Shown: positions 42,278-50,112 of the stretch, in pieces | Numbering within the stretch: position 1 is the stretch's first letter | How the letters are laid out: each line of letters starts with the position of its first letter | DNA from: a virus | DNA length: 64,000 nt | IMG/VR virus record: IMGVR_UViG_3300033273_000513 | Span: 1-64,000 of that record | Reading direction: 5' to 3' (one strand) | Translations under genes and position numbers: made by a program | The notes under the pieces: model-generated | What the model saw: the letters and a program-made list of their open reading frames with translations, nothing else | Databases searched by the model: none | Told to the model about the DNA's origin: nothing

Positions 42278-43744
42278 ATGGCTTCAGAAATTAGAGTCAA
42301 TAAAATAAACAGTCGCACTGGTGTGGGGACAATTACACTGTCTCCCACTGGTGTAGATTTTACTGGTATTGCAACAGTTGCAACGTTAAAAGCAACTACA
42401 GGTATCGTTACAACACTGACAGCAACTACAGGTATTGTCACGACATTAACAGTTGACACAACTAGAACCACCACTGGTATTGTTACGACACTGACAGCTG
42501 ATACTTCTAGAATTACCACTGGTATTGTTACGACACTGACAGCGGACACAGCTAAAGTTGGTGCTGCAGTTACCATCTCTGAATCAGGAATGGAGGTAAC
42601 TGGTGTTACCACAGTCACAAGTTCTATTAACATTGGTTCAGCAACTACAATCAGTTCTAGTAGTCTTGAAGTAAATGGAGTTCAATATCCGACTGCTGGT
42701 GCGTTGAGTAATCGCAACCTGATTATCAATGGTGCGATGCAAGTGGCGCAGCGTGGAACGAGTCAGACTGGAGTTACTTCTACGACCTATGCCGGTCCAG
42801 ATCGTTTTCAGCAAATACTTAGTTCGGCTGGAACTTGGACTATTAGCCAAAGTACAGAAGCGCCCGAAGGTTTTTCGACTTCGTTAAAACTAGACTGCAC
42901 TACAGCCAAAGCCAGTTTGTCGGCCAGTAATTTGTACCTTTTAGGACAAAAAATTGAAGGCTTTAATGTTCAACATTTAGATTACAATACTTCCAACGCA
43001 AAAACAACGACCCTTAGTTTTTGGGTCCGATCTAACAAAACGGGGACGTATGTTCTCGAAGTCACCTCTAGCACCTCTACTCGCAAAATATCGCAAACTT
43101 ATACTATTAACTCAGCCAATACCTGGGAAAAAAAGACGCTTCAGATACCTGGAGATACGGGTGGCTCCCTTCCAAATACAAACGCTGCTGAGTTTAATGT
43201 GTATTGGTGGGTGGCCGCTGGCACTAATTACACAAGTGGAACGTTAAACACCAACTGGGGAACACCAGCAGACACTAATAGGGCAGTCGGTCAAACAGTA
43301 AATCTTGCCGACAGCACTAGCAATGATTTTTATCTAACTGGCGTCCAACTAGAAGTTGGCGAAAAGGCGACACCGTTTGAGCACAGAAATTATGGCGATG
43401 AGCTTGCTAGGTGTCAAAGATATTACTATCGAGTCAACTCCCAAACTTCCTACAATCCATACGGCTTTGGCTCGAATAGTACCACGAGTGCTGGTCAAGC
43501 GATTGTTCAACATCCAGTCGAAATGAGAGTGGTTCCAAGCTCTTTGGATTATTCTAATCTTGCTTCTACAGTTCTTGGTGTTAGTGACGTTTTAATTACG
43601 TCAGCTGCGCTTCTTGCCGTTGGAAACGGTAAACTTATGTCAACTATAAGTACTTCCTCAAGTGGTGCTTTTACAACAGGGTTTTTTACTTTAACGGCCA
43701 AACAAACAACTTCTTCATACATTGGCTTTAGTGCGGAGCTTTGA
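42278..43744 (+). CDS. Tail-fibre protein with carbohydrate-binding-like C-terminal module
   Basis: 488 aa. The N-terminal ~130 residues contain tandem G-I-V-T-T-L-T-A-x-T repeats; after L-S-N-R-N-L-I-I-N-G-A-M-Q-V-A-Q-R-G (about 143) a different module begins with a jelly-roll-like pattern (L-S-F-W-V-R-S-N-K-T-G-T-Y; G-V-Q-L-E-V-G-E-K-A-T-P-F-E) known from many phage receptor-binding proteins. The base composition change at about 42690 marks the joint. Likely binds host surface sugars. Confidence 0.8.
   Translation: MASEIRVNKINSRTGVGTITLSPTGVDFTGIATVATLKATTGIVTTLTATTGIVTTLTVDTTRTTTGIVTTLTADTSRITTGIVTTLTADTAKVGAAVTISESGMEVTGVTTVTSSINIGSATTISSSSLEVNGVQYPTAGALSNRNLIINGAMQVAQRGTSQTGVTSTTYAGPDRFQQILSSAGTWTISQSTEAPEGFSTSLKLDCTTAKASLSASNLYLLGQKIEGFNVQHLDYNTSNAKTTTLSFWVRSNKTGTYVLEVTSSTSTRKISQTYTINSANTWEKKTLQIPGDTGGSLPNTNAAEFNVYWWVAAGTNYTSGTLNTNWGTPADTNRAVGQTVNLADSTSNDFYLTGVQLEVGEKATPFEHRNYGDELARCQRYYYRVNSQTSYNPYGFGSNSTTSAGQAIVQHPVEMRVVPSSLDYSNLASTVLGVSDVLITSAALLAVGNGKLMSTISTSSSGAFTTGFFTLTAKQTTSSYIGFSAEL
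42401..42550 (+). repeat. In-frame tandem repeats in the fibre gene
   Basis: Units starting GGTATYGTYACRACAYTRAC begin at 42401, 42431, 42476 and 42521 (30, then 45, 45 bases). They encode G-I-V-T-T-L-T-x and vary the shaft length. Confidence 0.88.
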
Positions 43745-43746
43745 TC

Positions 43747-43914
43747 ATGTACCGAATTTTCACGACAATTTCCAACGGTGTTGAGCTGACCAGCATTATT
43801 AGGGACAACGGCAACAATCAGTACACTTCTTTCCCTGCGGACCCCGACAACCGCCACTACCAAGAATACCTTGAGTGGCTTGCTGAAGGTAACACACCTG
43901 ATCCTGCTGAATAA
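43747..43914 (+). CDS. Small protein after fibre gene, 55 aa
   Basis: Begins two bases after the fibre stop. F-P-A-D-P-D-N-R-H-Y-Q-E-Y-L-E-W is a pattern seen in small proteins behind phage fibre genes. It ends exactly where a convergent minus gene ends. Confidence 0.68.
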   Translation: MYRIFTTISNGVELTSIIRDNGNNQYTSFPADPDNRHYQEYLEWLAEGNTPDPAE

Positions 43915-44070
43915 CTACGAGAAATCTACTCTTAATGTAATTTCTTTGCATCCATTCCTACGAATGTGATGTTCCCAGTTCAATGCATCACGTTCATCAT
44001 AAAAGGTTGCTACTTGTTGTGAGTAGTAACCTTTTTTCTTTGGTTTCATGTAACTGACTTTGAACTTCAT
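43915..44070 (-). CDS. Small basic minus-strand protein, 51 aa
   Basis: On the minus strand, an ATG (CAT at 44068-44070) opens a frame with K-F-K-V-S-Y-M-K-P-K-K-K-G-Y-Y-S-Q and F-Y-D-E-R-D-A-L-N-W-E-H-H-I, ending at 43915. It reads like a genuine compact protein, and it fills an otherwise empty 222-bp gap. It is the only minus gene seen outside 9.7-12.7 kb. Confidence 0.7.
   Translation of the reverse strand: MKFKVSYMKPKKKGYYSQQVATFYDERDALNWEHHIRRNGCKEITLRVDFS
44001..44037 (+). terminator. Terminator of the fibre operon, inside the minus gene
   Basis: GGTTGCTACT / AGTAGTAACC (one G-T pair, 7-base loop) with A run before and T6 after. It would stop plus-strand fibre transcripts, though it lies within the coding part of the convergent gene. 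Confidence 0.7.
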
Positions 44071-44247
44071 AGAGCTGGTTTCTATCAACCGTAACAGAGT
44101 TGATCCTACTCATGGAACAGAGTCCTGTCAAGCCCCTTGCCAAGAGTTGCCAGGGGTGATACCTTAGATGAAGTCGCGTTCCTTTATGACAGCGAAAGAA
44201 AAACTAGTCTTCGTTTCATCTTTTGTTTGGTTTCTTCACTGGGGCAC

Positions 44248-44661
44248 ATGTCTTACATCACTCATGATGGATACGGTTATTCTAAAAAACTCTGCGAGGA
44301 TGCTACCTCTTGGTTTTTGAGAACGTATTTTCCACGTCACAAGATTTCAGTCGAGATTGAACACAAGGGACTGAAACGTGAAAAGGTTGTAGGTTACTGT
44401 GATGTTGTGGGTGAATGTTATCGTCCCCGACACTTTCTGATCGAACTGCAAGCAAACATGGATCGAGAGTTGTATCTCATCACTCTATTTCATGAGTTGA
44501 CACATGTTGCTCAGTGGATTCGTGGTGACTTGCGACATCGTTATGGTAAGTTGTGTTATTCTCTAGAACCTGTGGAGAAGTATGAGTATGAGAATCAACC
44601 ACACGAAGTTGAAGCTCACAAGATGGAAAGTGTATTGTTTCGTGAATATGAACTACGGTGA
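44248..44661 (+). CDS. SprT-like zinc metallopeptidase-type protein
   Basis: 137 aa from ATG 44248; the frame is open back to TTG 44137. The zinc motif H-E-L-T-H (82-86) within L-F-H-E-L-T-H-V-A-Q-W matches SprT-like proteases, and H-E-V-E-A-H-K-M-E near the end may give the third ligand. SprT-like proteins act on DNA-protein crosslinks in cells; the phage role is unknown. Confidence 0.78.
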   Translation: MSYITHDGYGYSKKLCEDATSWFLRTYFPRHKISVEIEHKGLKREKVVGYCDVVGECYRPRHFLIELQANMDRELYLITLFHELTHVAQWIRGDLRHRYGKLCYSLEPVEKYEYENQPHEVEAHKMESVLFREYELR

Positions 44662-44662
44662 G

Positions 44663-44911
44663 ATGAACCGATGGGATAGTATTTTAGATCCCAAACCTTG
44701 TACCAGACCTTATGTTACTAACAATGGAATGTGGGCTGCCATTCCTATCTCCAACTCCAAGAAGTTAGTCATCATACATAATGGACAACGCATCAAAGTT
44801 TCCAAAAACTACACGAGTGCAAGAAACTACATCGACAAACAGGTGAAGAATGAAAAGAGTAGAAAGACATCGATACAAAGAAAAAAAAGTGTTCGAGACA
44901 AGAACTCTTGA
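44663..44911 (+). CDS. Basic hypothetical protein, 82 aa
   Basis: ATG 44663 lies in a close G-G-T-G-A-G context; ATG 44648 is an alternative that overlaps the previous gene. The C-terminal half is very basic (K-S-R-K-T-S-I-Q-R-K-K), suggesting nucleic-acid contact. It overlaps the next gene by 62 bases. Confidence 0.6.
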   Translation: MNRWDSILDPKPCTRPYVTNNGMWAAIPISNSKKLVIIHNGQRIKVSKNYTSARNYIDKQVKNEKSRKTSIQRKKSVRDKNS

Positions 44912-45350
44912 GTTTGAACCATATCCAATGTCAGAGATTGACACGGTGATGAAACTTATCCGTGACAATCTCTCACCTGATTTGTTGGGTGGTCGTAAAT
45001 CTTTGATGTATCCTAAAGACACACTCACCAACAAATACTACGGTCATTGTTATCATTCATCACAAGCTTTGTTTTACTTGATGGACACTGATTGTTTAGT
45101 GCCTATGTCGGGTGAAGATTATCGTGGTGAGAAACACTGGTGGTTGCAAGATAATGAGACTGTATATGATTGTACAGGTGAACAATACTGGTCAGTAAAT
45201 CAGAATCCTCCTTATGATGTGGGAAAGAAAACTGCATGGTATGGCTGGAAAGGTAGACCACAACAAGTTTCATTAAATCTAATGATTCGTGTTCTGGGTG
45301 ACAGATTGAAATCTGACACAGTTGCCAAACCAAACGAGATGTGTGTATAA
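44850..45350 (+). CDS. Hypothetical protein with Cys-His-Asp hydrolase-like pattern
   Basis: 166 aa. G-H-C-Y-H-S-S-Q-A-L-F-Y-L-M (C67), G-E-K-H-W-W-L-Q (H96) and T-V-Y-D-C-T-G-E-Q-Y (D107) are spaced like the Cys, His and Asp of papain/NlpC-fold enzymes, and similar proteins are common in phages. Activity is inference. Confidence 0.72.
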   Translation: MKRVERHRYKEKKVFETRTLEFEPYPMSEIDTVMKLIRDNLSPDLLGGRKSLMYPKDTLTNKYYGHCYHSSQALFYLMDTDCLVPMSGEDYRGEKHWWLQDNETVYDCTGEQYWSVNQNPPYDVGKKTAWYGWKGRPQQVSLNLMIRVLGDRLKSDTVAKPNEMCV

Positions 45351-45379
45351 TGTGAGAGTTCTAAGGTTGCTGAACAATC

Positions 45380-46303
45380 ATGCATAATACAAACGATGTT
45401 CATGTGGACATTCTTGGATTCAATCCAATCACGGATGAAATCCGAGTTTTCAGACATAATGTGACTCCAGATATGGCACGTCACATCCTTAATCATCTGA
45501 ACAAAGACAACCGTAAGATGATTAAGTCTCAAGTCAACAAGATTGCTAAGAGCATTCGTGTTGACGGTTGGATGGAAGATGGCCAACCTCTTACCTTTAA
45601 CAAAGAAGGTAACATCACCGAGGCACAACACCGTCTCGAAGCTATCATCATGGAAGATGTAACGGTTCCCATGGTGATTGTTCTTGGAGTTGACACTGGA
45701 TGTTTCACAAAGTGTGCTCCTGCTAAACCACGTCGTGCCGAAGACGAGATTCAACGTAAAGATAAGAGTGCTACTCCTAGTGAAGTGAGCACCCTTCGTC
45801 AACTTCTTGTCCGTCGTCAAGGTGTCAAACTGAATATTCAGAATGCCATCGAACAGTGGAATCACTGGCGTTTGACTATTCGTGAGGGTCGTAAGTTGGT
45901 CGATGATTTCTTCGACAACGTTGATGATTACAACCCCTGGGAACGCACTTTTGCTGCCTGGGCTTCCCTGATGGTATCTGTAGGTCAGGAAGATATTGCT
46001 GAGACTTTTATGTCACTCCTTCAATCTGAAGTATTGGATGATGAAAGTGCCTGTCGTCTCACTAAAGACTTCCGTGAGTTCTTTGAGAAGCATTCTACTT
46101 ACATGAGTAATGCTGGTCGCACTGAGTTTGTTTACAAACTTCTCTGTTTATGTGCAGACCGTCTGATGAAGAAACCTAACGGAGATATTGAGTTAGATCT
46201 CACACTGGATAAACTGGACCATGATAAACTCAGCAAACGTGGGTTTTATCGTAAGTTCCTAGAGAATCCAGACAACCTCACCGAAGCGACACTGACAATC
46301 TAA
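45380..46303 (+). CDS. ParB-like nuclease-domain protein
   Basis: 307 aa. The N-terminal part has the ParB/sulfiredoxin pattern: K-I-A-K-S-I-R-V-D-G-W then Q-P-L-T-F-N-K-E-G-N-I-T-E-A-Q-H-R-L-E-A-I (G-Q-H-R-like box about 83-93), then V-P-M-V-I-V-L-G-V-D-T-G. The helical C-terminal two thirds is of unknown fold. Such phage proteins may modify nucleic acid or use nucleotides. Ends at a terminator. Confidence 0.75.
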   Translation: MHNTNDVHVDILGFNPITDEIRVFRHNVTPDMARHILNHLNKDNRKMIKSQVNKIAKSIRVDGWMEDGQPLTFNKEGNITEAQHRLEAIIMEDVTVPMVIVLGVDTGCFTKCAPAKPRRAEDEIQRKDKSATPSEVSTLRQLLVRRQGVKLNIQNAIEQWNHWRLTIREGRKLVDDFFDNVDDYNPWERTFAAWASLMVSVGQEDIAETFMSLLQSEVLDDESACRLTKDFREFFEKHSTYMSNAGRTEFVYKLLCLCADRLMKKPNGDIELDLTLDKLDHDKLSKRGFYRKFLENPDNLTEATLTI

Positions 46304-46315
46304 TAACTGTCACAG

Positions 46316-46340
46316 GGGCTCGCCACGGGGGCCCTTTTTT
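46316..46340 (+). terminator. Terminator after the ParB-like gene
   Basis: GGGCTC / GGGCCC-type stem (one G-T pair, 7-base loop) followed by T6, 13 bases after the stop. Confidence 0.8.
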
Positions 46341-46382
46341 GTGCCATAATACCATTCACGGGGCAGTCTATGCAGGGGTGTA

Positions 46383-46416
46383 TTGACGTAAGTCCCCGAT
46401 TATGGTATAATAAATA
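46383..46416 (+). promoter_or_regulatory. Sigma70 promoter merged with a late motif
   Basis: TTGACG (46383-46388), 17 bases, TATAAT (46406-46411): near-perfect host promoter. AATAAATA overlaps its -10 box (46409-46416). The inverted words TGCAGGGGTGTATT and AATACCCCTGCA flank the site. It precedes the GIY-YIG gene by 22 bases. Confidence 0.8.
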
Positions 46417-46438
46417 GTAATACCCCTGCAATCTTATA

Positions 46439-46957
46439 ATGGATTACTATATCTACGCATATCTTAGAGAAGACGGAACGCCTTACTATATTGGTAAAGG
46501 TAAGAACAACAGATTGCACGAATATCACACTAAGTATGTTAAACTACCGCCTAGAGACAGAAGAATTGTCTTGAAGCAATTTGACACAGAACAAGAAGCA
46601 TATAATCACGAGATTTATATGATTGATATACTTGGGCGCAAAGATATTGGCACAGGTATTTTAATCGATAGAACGCCTGGGGGAGACAACCCGCCTAAAA
46701 ATAATGTAGCAGGTTGGAATAAAGGTCTTAAAATGAATTTTGGGCCAGAGAGAGGTAAGAAGATATCGAAGGCACTAAAAGGCAAACCAAAGAGTAAAGA
46801 ACACTGCGCCGCTGTGAGTGAAGCAATGAAGGGTAAAACTCCCTGGAATAAGGGTAAGTCAAGGTTTAAGAGTGAAGAAGATAGGATACAACAGAAGAGA
46901 GAATATAATAGATTAAGAGCTAAAAGAATTAGAGACAGTCGCAGAGACAGTCGCTGA
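46439..46957 (+). CDS. GIY-YIG homing endonuclease
   Basis: 172 aa. Y-I-Y-A-Y-L and Y-Y-I-G-K-G-K (18-24) form the GIY-YIG core; the catalytic-type E near 58 (Y-N-H-E-I-Y-M-I) follows. The C-terminal half holds NUMOD3 motifs (K-I-S-K-A-L-K-G-K-P-K-S; A-M-K-G-K-T-P-W-N-K-G-K) for DNA binding. Flanked by a terminator-promoter on one side and a terminator on the other, it has the look of an inserted self-contained gene. Confidence 0.93.
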   Translation: MDYYIYAYLREDGTPYYIGKGKNNRLHEYHTKYVKLPPRDRRIVLKQFDTEQEAYNHEIYMIDILGRKDIGTGILIDRTPGGDNPPKNNVAGWNKGLKMNFGPERGKKISKALKGKPKSKEHCAAVSEAMKGKTPWNKGKSRFKSEEDRIQQKREYNRLRAKRIRDSRRDSR

Positions 46958-46962
46958 ACTGG

Positions 46963-46990
46963 CCCCTACCTATTGACCTAGGTGGGGTCT
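46963..46990 (+). terminator. Hairpin between the GIY-YIG gene and uvsW
   Basis: CCCC-(T)-ACCTA / TAGGT-GGGG, nine pairs with one bulged T and a 6-base loop. It is followed by TCTTATCATATT, so termination is possible but the T run is weak. Confidence 0.6.
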
Positions 46991-46999
46991 TATCATATT

Positions 47000-48205
47000 A
47001 TGGCCATATTGAAGGACGAACGCCACTTGACTATCACTCTGCGCCCGCACCAAGAACGTATCCTGAAGCGTATGCAACAGTATACCAAAGGCCAGCTGCT
47101 AGTCCCTACTGGCGGCGGTAAAACTTTGACTATGATTCTTGACACCCAACGGCGTCACGATTCTATCACTAATGGCACTACCACTGTTGTTGTCGCCCCA
47201 AGAATTCTTTTGAGCGAACAGCTTTGCAACGAATTTTTAGAAGTTATCGACACTTCTAACACGCATATTATGCACTGCCACTCGGGGGAAACTCACCACT
47301 ACAGCAGCACCAAAGCAGACAAGATTCACCTGTTTGCTAACACTGCCCGCACGGCTGGTGAGAATGTTATCATCTTCACCTCTTACAACTCTCTTCAGCG
47401 TATTGTTGACGCAGATATTGAGGTCAACACGATCTACTTTGACGAGGCACATAACAGTGTGAAGAAGAACTTCTTCCCTGCCACTGAGTTCTTCGCAGAG
47501 AAAGCAGATCGATGCTACTTCTACACTGCAACCCCTAAACATTCCCTCACGCCTAAAAAACCAGGCATGAATTGGTCTGTTTATGGTCAGGTCATTTGTA
47601 ATGTTCCTGCAACCAAACTTGTTGACGAGGGTTACATTCTTCCTCCTAAAGTTGTCATCAAGGAGTTGCCTTCTGGTGATGCGAAACAGTCTGATTGCAA
47701 GAATCTGTTGGACACCATTGATGACAACTCTCTCAACAAAATCCTGATTGCTGCACGTTCTACGAAACAGATCATCAATCTGATTCAGGAGTCTTTGTTC
47801 TGTGCAGAGTTGACCGAACGTGGTTATTCTTGGATGGTGATTACATCCAAGACTGGTGCAATCATCAACGGTCATGAAGTCACCCGTGAACAGTTCTTCA
47901 ACACTTTGAATGCTTGGGGACGTGATTCTTCTAAGAAGTTTGTGGTTATTCACCATTCTATTCTGTCTGAAGGTATGAACGTCAAGGGACTGGAAGCTGT
48001 GTTGTTCATGCGTAACATGGACTACATTGGCATCAGTCAGTCAATCGGTCGTGTGATCCGTCTGGGCGACCGCCAGAAGACGTTTGGGCTTGTCTGTGTC
48101 CCTGTTTATGATAAAGTGGGTATTGGCACTGCCAGGAGTGTCCAGGCAGTCGTTGATACCGTGTTCAACCAAGGTCAACCCGCAATCTCCACTGTTCGTC
48201 GATGA
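47000..48205 (+). CDS. uvsW: Superfamily 2 DNA helicase UvsW
   Basis: 401 aa. Q-type start L-R-P-H-Q-E-R-I, Walker A P-T-G-G-G-K-T (36-42), DEAH (148-151), T-A-T-P (motif III) and Q-S-I-G-R-V-I-R-L-G (motif VI) are all present. T4 UvsW is a DEAH-box helicase that removes R-loops and moves branched DNA, switching replication from origins to recombination. It is somewhat shorter than T4 UvsW (503 aa), lacking part of the N-terminal extension. Confidence 0.9.
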   Translation: MAILKDERHLTITLRPHQERILKRMQQYTKGQLLVPTGGGKTLTMILDTQRRHDSITNGTTTVVVAPRILLSEQLCNEFLEVIDTSNTHIMHCHSGETHHYSSTKADKIHLFANTARTAGENVIIFTSYNSLQRIVDADIEVNTIYFDEAHNSVKKNFFPATEFFAEKADRCYFYTATPKHSLTPKKPGMNWSVYGQVICNVPATKLVDEGYILPPKVVIKELPSGDAKQSDCKNLLDTIDDNSLNKILIAARSTKQIINLIQESLFCAELTERGYSWMVITSKTGAIINGHEVTREQFFNTLNAWGRDSSKKFVVIHHSILSEGMNVKGLEAVLFMRNMDYIGISQSIGRVIRLGDRQKTFGLVCVPVYDKVGIGTARSVQAVVDTVFNQGQPAISTVRR

Positions 48206-48233
48206 CATTAAATAGTATCAGTTGCTTTATCTC

Positions 48234-48431
48234 ATGAAAGATCAAAACACCATTCCTGACGGCGAAACTAAGAAGGATAAATGGAATCGAGGACTTGACA
48301 TCTTCATTGAATCTGTCATCGAACCAGATCCTGCACTGAGAACGTGTGCTCACAATCAAAAGTGTTATCATGAGCTTATGGATATTCGACAAGATGTTCT
48401 TGAATATCTTAAGACTAAGAGGTGGCACTAA
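48234..48431 (+). CDS. Hypothetical protein, 65 aa
   Basis: Helical, charged, with D-P-A-L-R-T-C-A-H-N in the middle; preceded by a TTAAATAG late-type motif at 48209. Shares one base with the next start. Function unknown. Confidence 0.62.
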   Translation: MKDQNTIPDGETKKDKWNRGLDIFIESVIEPDPALRTCAHNQKCYHELMDIRQDVLEYLKTKRWH

Positions 48432-48610
48432 TGTATAAAGAACTAAATTGTTTTGAGGAGGCATTGAAACACTTCGGCACCCGTGTTGAAGTTATCACTG
48501 CTATGGAAATGTCAAGGAGAATCTCTCCTGAAGACGCATATCAAATGATTAAAGAAGAACTTAAAGAGGTCAAAAAGTGTCGCAAGGAGTTCAAAAATGA
48601 TAGATGTTAA
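48431..48610 (+). CDS. Hypothetical helical protein, 59 aa
   Basis: Starts on the last base of the preceding stop. Pattern S-R-R-I-S-P-E-D-A-Y-Q-M-I-K-E-E-L-K-E-V-K suggests two helices. It overlaps the next gene by 14 bases. Unknown function. Confidence 0.62.
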   Translation: MYKELNCFEEALKHFGTRVEVITAMEMSRRISPEDAYQMIKEELKEVKKCRKEFKNDRC

Positions 48611-48806
48611 TGAGATCGAGTGCTACATTGATGAGACCAAAGTTGATCGAGAAGAGTGTATAAGAGATGTGACAGACTCTCCCAAAGATTGGGAAGACTT
48701 CTGGTATAATCCAGAAGCACAAGGCACATGGGGATCTGATACTTTCGAGGAAGTATGGGAAACCATGGACAAAATTGAACCACTCACACCCCCAACAAAC
48801 AAATGA
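48597..48806 (+). CDS. Acidic hypothetical protein, 69 aa
   Basis: Very acidic with several Trp (W-E-D-F-W-Y), coupled to both neighbours by overlap. No family recognised. Confidence 0.6.
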   Translation: MIDVNEIECYIDETKVDREECIRDVTDSPKDWEDFWYNPEAQGTWGSDTFEEVWETMDKIEPLTPPTNK

Positions 48807-49021
48807 GTTTCGACCGCAAAAAACAGCTCTCTGATAGAGAAATTGAGTCGATGAAGATTGCTGTCAATGAGACAGACATCAAAGCAATTCATCCTGACAA
48901 AATGGAAGACTTTGCAGAATATATGGTGCAAAGTTTGAGGAATGCTGAAATTGTGGACGATTATGCTAACAAACTCATGGATCCTCTCACACAGAGACGC
49001 GGCGGGAAACTGAGTGACTGA
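48803..49021 (+). CDS. Hypothetical protein, 72 aa
   Basis: Starts in an ATGA overlap; helical and charged, with a basic end (Q-R-R-G-G-K). It is the last gene before a strong terminator. Confidence 0.62.
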   Translation: MSFDRKKQLSDREIESMKIAVNETDIKAIHPDKMEDFAEYMVQSLRNAEIVDDYANKLMDPLTQRRGGKLSD

Positions 49022-49041
49022 CCAGTTCGATTAGTGTCACA

Positions 49042-49065
49042 CGGGGTCGCACTGACCCCGTTTTT
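49042..49065 (+). terminator. Strong intrinsic terminator
   Basis: CGGGGTC / GACCCCG, 7-bp perfect stem, 5-base loop, T5. It follows the stop at 49021 by 20 bases and leads straight into a promoter-like CGTGTATATTAGATG. Confidence 0.92.
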
Positions 49066-49085
49066 CGTGTATATTAGATGAGTGG
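49061..49085 (+). promoter_or_regulatory. Early promoter-like element, divergent copy of the repeated module
   Basis: TTTTTCGTGTATATTAGATGAG corresponds to the TTTTCGTGTATTMTWWRAGAGTC element found six more times in 52-57 kb. It begins a ~140-bp leader before the gene at 49225, in which I see no firm gene. Confidence 0.5.
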
Positions 49086-49224
49086 AGGGGAACAGGACAC
49101 CCGATCATCACTCCTAGCGAGTCAGTTGGCAACTCTACTGCTGATGATAAACTCCACAGCACACGAGAGGTAAATCAAATGTGTTCTCATCCGCAGAACC
49201 GCCTCTCACACATTTTCTCTCATC

Positions 49225-49638
49225 ATGGCAACTCGTTCACGCATCGGCATCGAACTTCAAAATGGATCTATTCTCTCTGTTTATCATCACTGGGATGGTT
49301 ATCCTTCTTGGTTGGGTCGGATTCTTGAAACGCACTACAATACAAAGGAGAAAGTTTCCGAACTGATTGATGGCGGTGACATGTCATCCTGCTGGAGTGA
49401 TACTGTCTGGGGCAAAGATCGCACCGATGGTCAGAAATATGGCCCTGAGTATTACTCTGAACGCGGTGAAGATTGTCCTCCTCGTCTTGATGAAGACATG
49501 GAAGAGTTCTTTTCTGATAATGAAGAATACTCTTACATCTTCCATGATGGTAACTGGTTTGCTTATGACATGCACCAGTGGGAAGCTAATGTAGCACCTG
49601 AACCTGTAGAGATTCCCTCTGGAGAACTTGTCTGCTGA
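49225..49638 (+). CDS. Conserved-type phage protein, 137 aa
   Basis: Start A-T-R-S-R-I-G-I-E-L-Q-N-G-S-I-L-S-V-Y-H-H-W-D-G-Y-P is a pattern I recall from many phage and plasmid hypothetical proteins; acidic C-terminal half. Function unknown. Confidence 0.75.
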   Translation: MATRSRIGIELQNGSILSVYHHWDGYPSWLGRILETHYNTKEKVSELIDGGDMSSCWSDTVWGKDRTDGQKYGPEYYSERGEDCPPRLDEDMEEFFSDNEEYSYIFHDGNWFAYDMHQWEANVAPEPVEIPSGELVC

Positions 49639-49928
49639 TGAATTTACCTGAAGATTTTCCACATCAACCACCTGAGAATTACACCTATGAGGTTACTCAA
49701 TTCAAACGCAACACTCTTGCTATTTGGTGTTGCAATCATTCTCAATTCAATTACAACGGTGGTGATGTTGCAAAAACTATCTGGGGATTCTATGACACCA
49801 AGAAACGACAATACCACGCACCAATCAACAGTAAAAAGGTAGGTGCTGTGGTTGACATCTCATCGACAAGATCCTATACTGCTATGGCCATCAATCTCAG
49901 TCCTTTGGAGCGTGCTTTCTATGATTGA
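49638..49928 (+). CDS. Hypothetical protein, 96 aa
   Basis: Shares one base with the upstream stop. Contains N-H-S-Q-F-N-Y-N-G-G and K-K-V-G-A-V-V-D-I-S. Overlaps the next gene by 8 bases. Unknown. Confidence 0.66.
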   Translation: MNLPEDFPHQPPENYTYEVTQFKRNTLAIWCCNHSQFNYNGGDVAKTIWGFYDTKKRQYHAPINSKKVGAVVDISSTRSYTAMAINLSPLERAFYD

Positions 49929-50112
49929 TAAAACTGAGATGCACTATCAGTGTATTGAACATGTTGAGAACTTCTATATGGAACGTATGGAAGAACTTGT
50001 AGACAAAGAACAATTTGATGATTCGCACGCTCTTTGGGAAGAGTTTGTGGTCGATACTGAAGAACCTGATGAATGGATCTTCGTTGAATATATTTCCGAA
50101 ACTCTAAAATGA
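49921..50112 (+). CDS. Acidic hypothetical protein, 63 aa
   Basis: Rich in Glu/Asp with a predicted helix (M-E-R-M-E-E-L-V-D-K-E). Overlaps the dehydratase by 4 bases. Unknown. Confidence 0.62.
   Translation: MIDKTEMHYQCIEHVENFYMERMEELVDKEQFDDSHALWEEFVVDTEEPDEWIFVEYISETLK

Noticed and set aside
44125-44160. CCCCT...AGGGG hairpin after the catalogue of minus-gene sequences, like that at 51361
   Set aside because: Five pairs with a 14-base loop and no T run; likeness to the 51361 module is noted, but not enough to call a terminator.
44168-44320. A 50-codon frame with hydrophobic start before the SprT-like gene
   Set aside because: It begins after a GGGGTGAT that could be a ribosome site, but its second half is the shadow of the SprT-like gene and no conserved look is seen. 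Kept only as a possibility.
49180-49330. A small frame from ATG 49180 after GAGAGGT
   Set aside because: Its composition (His/Ser-rich) looks random and most of it is antiphase to the gene at 49225; at best a leader peptide.
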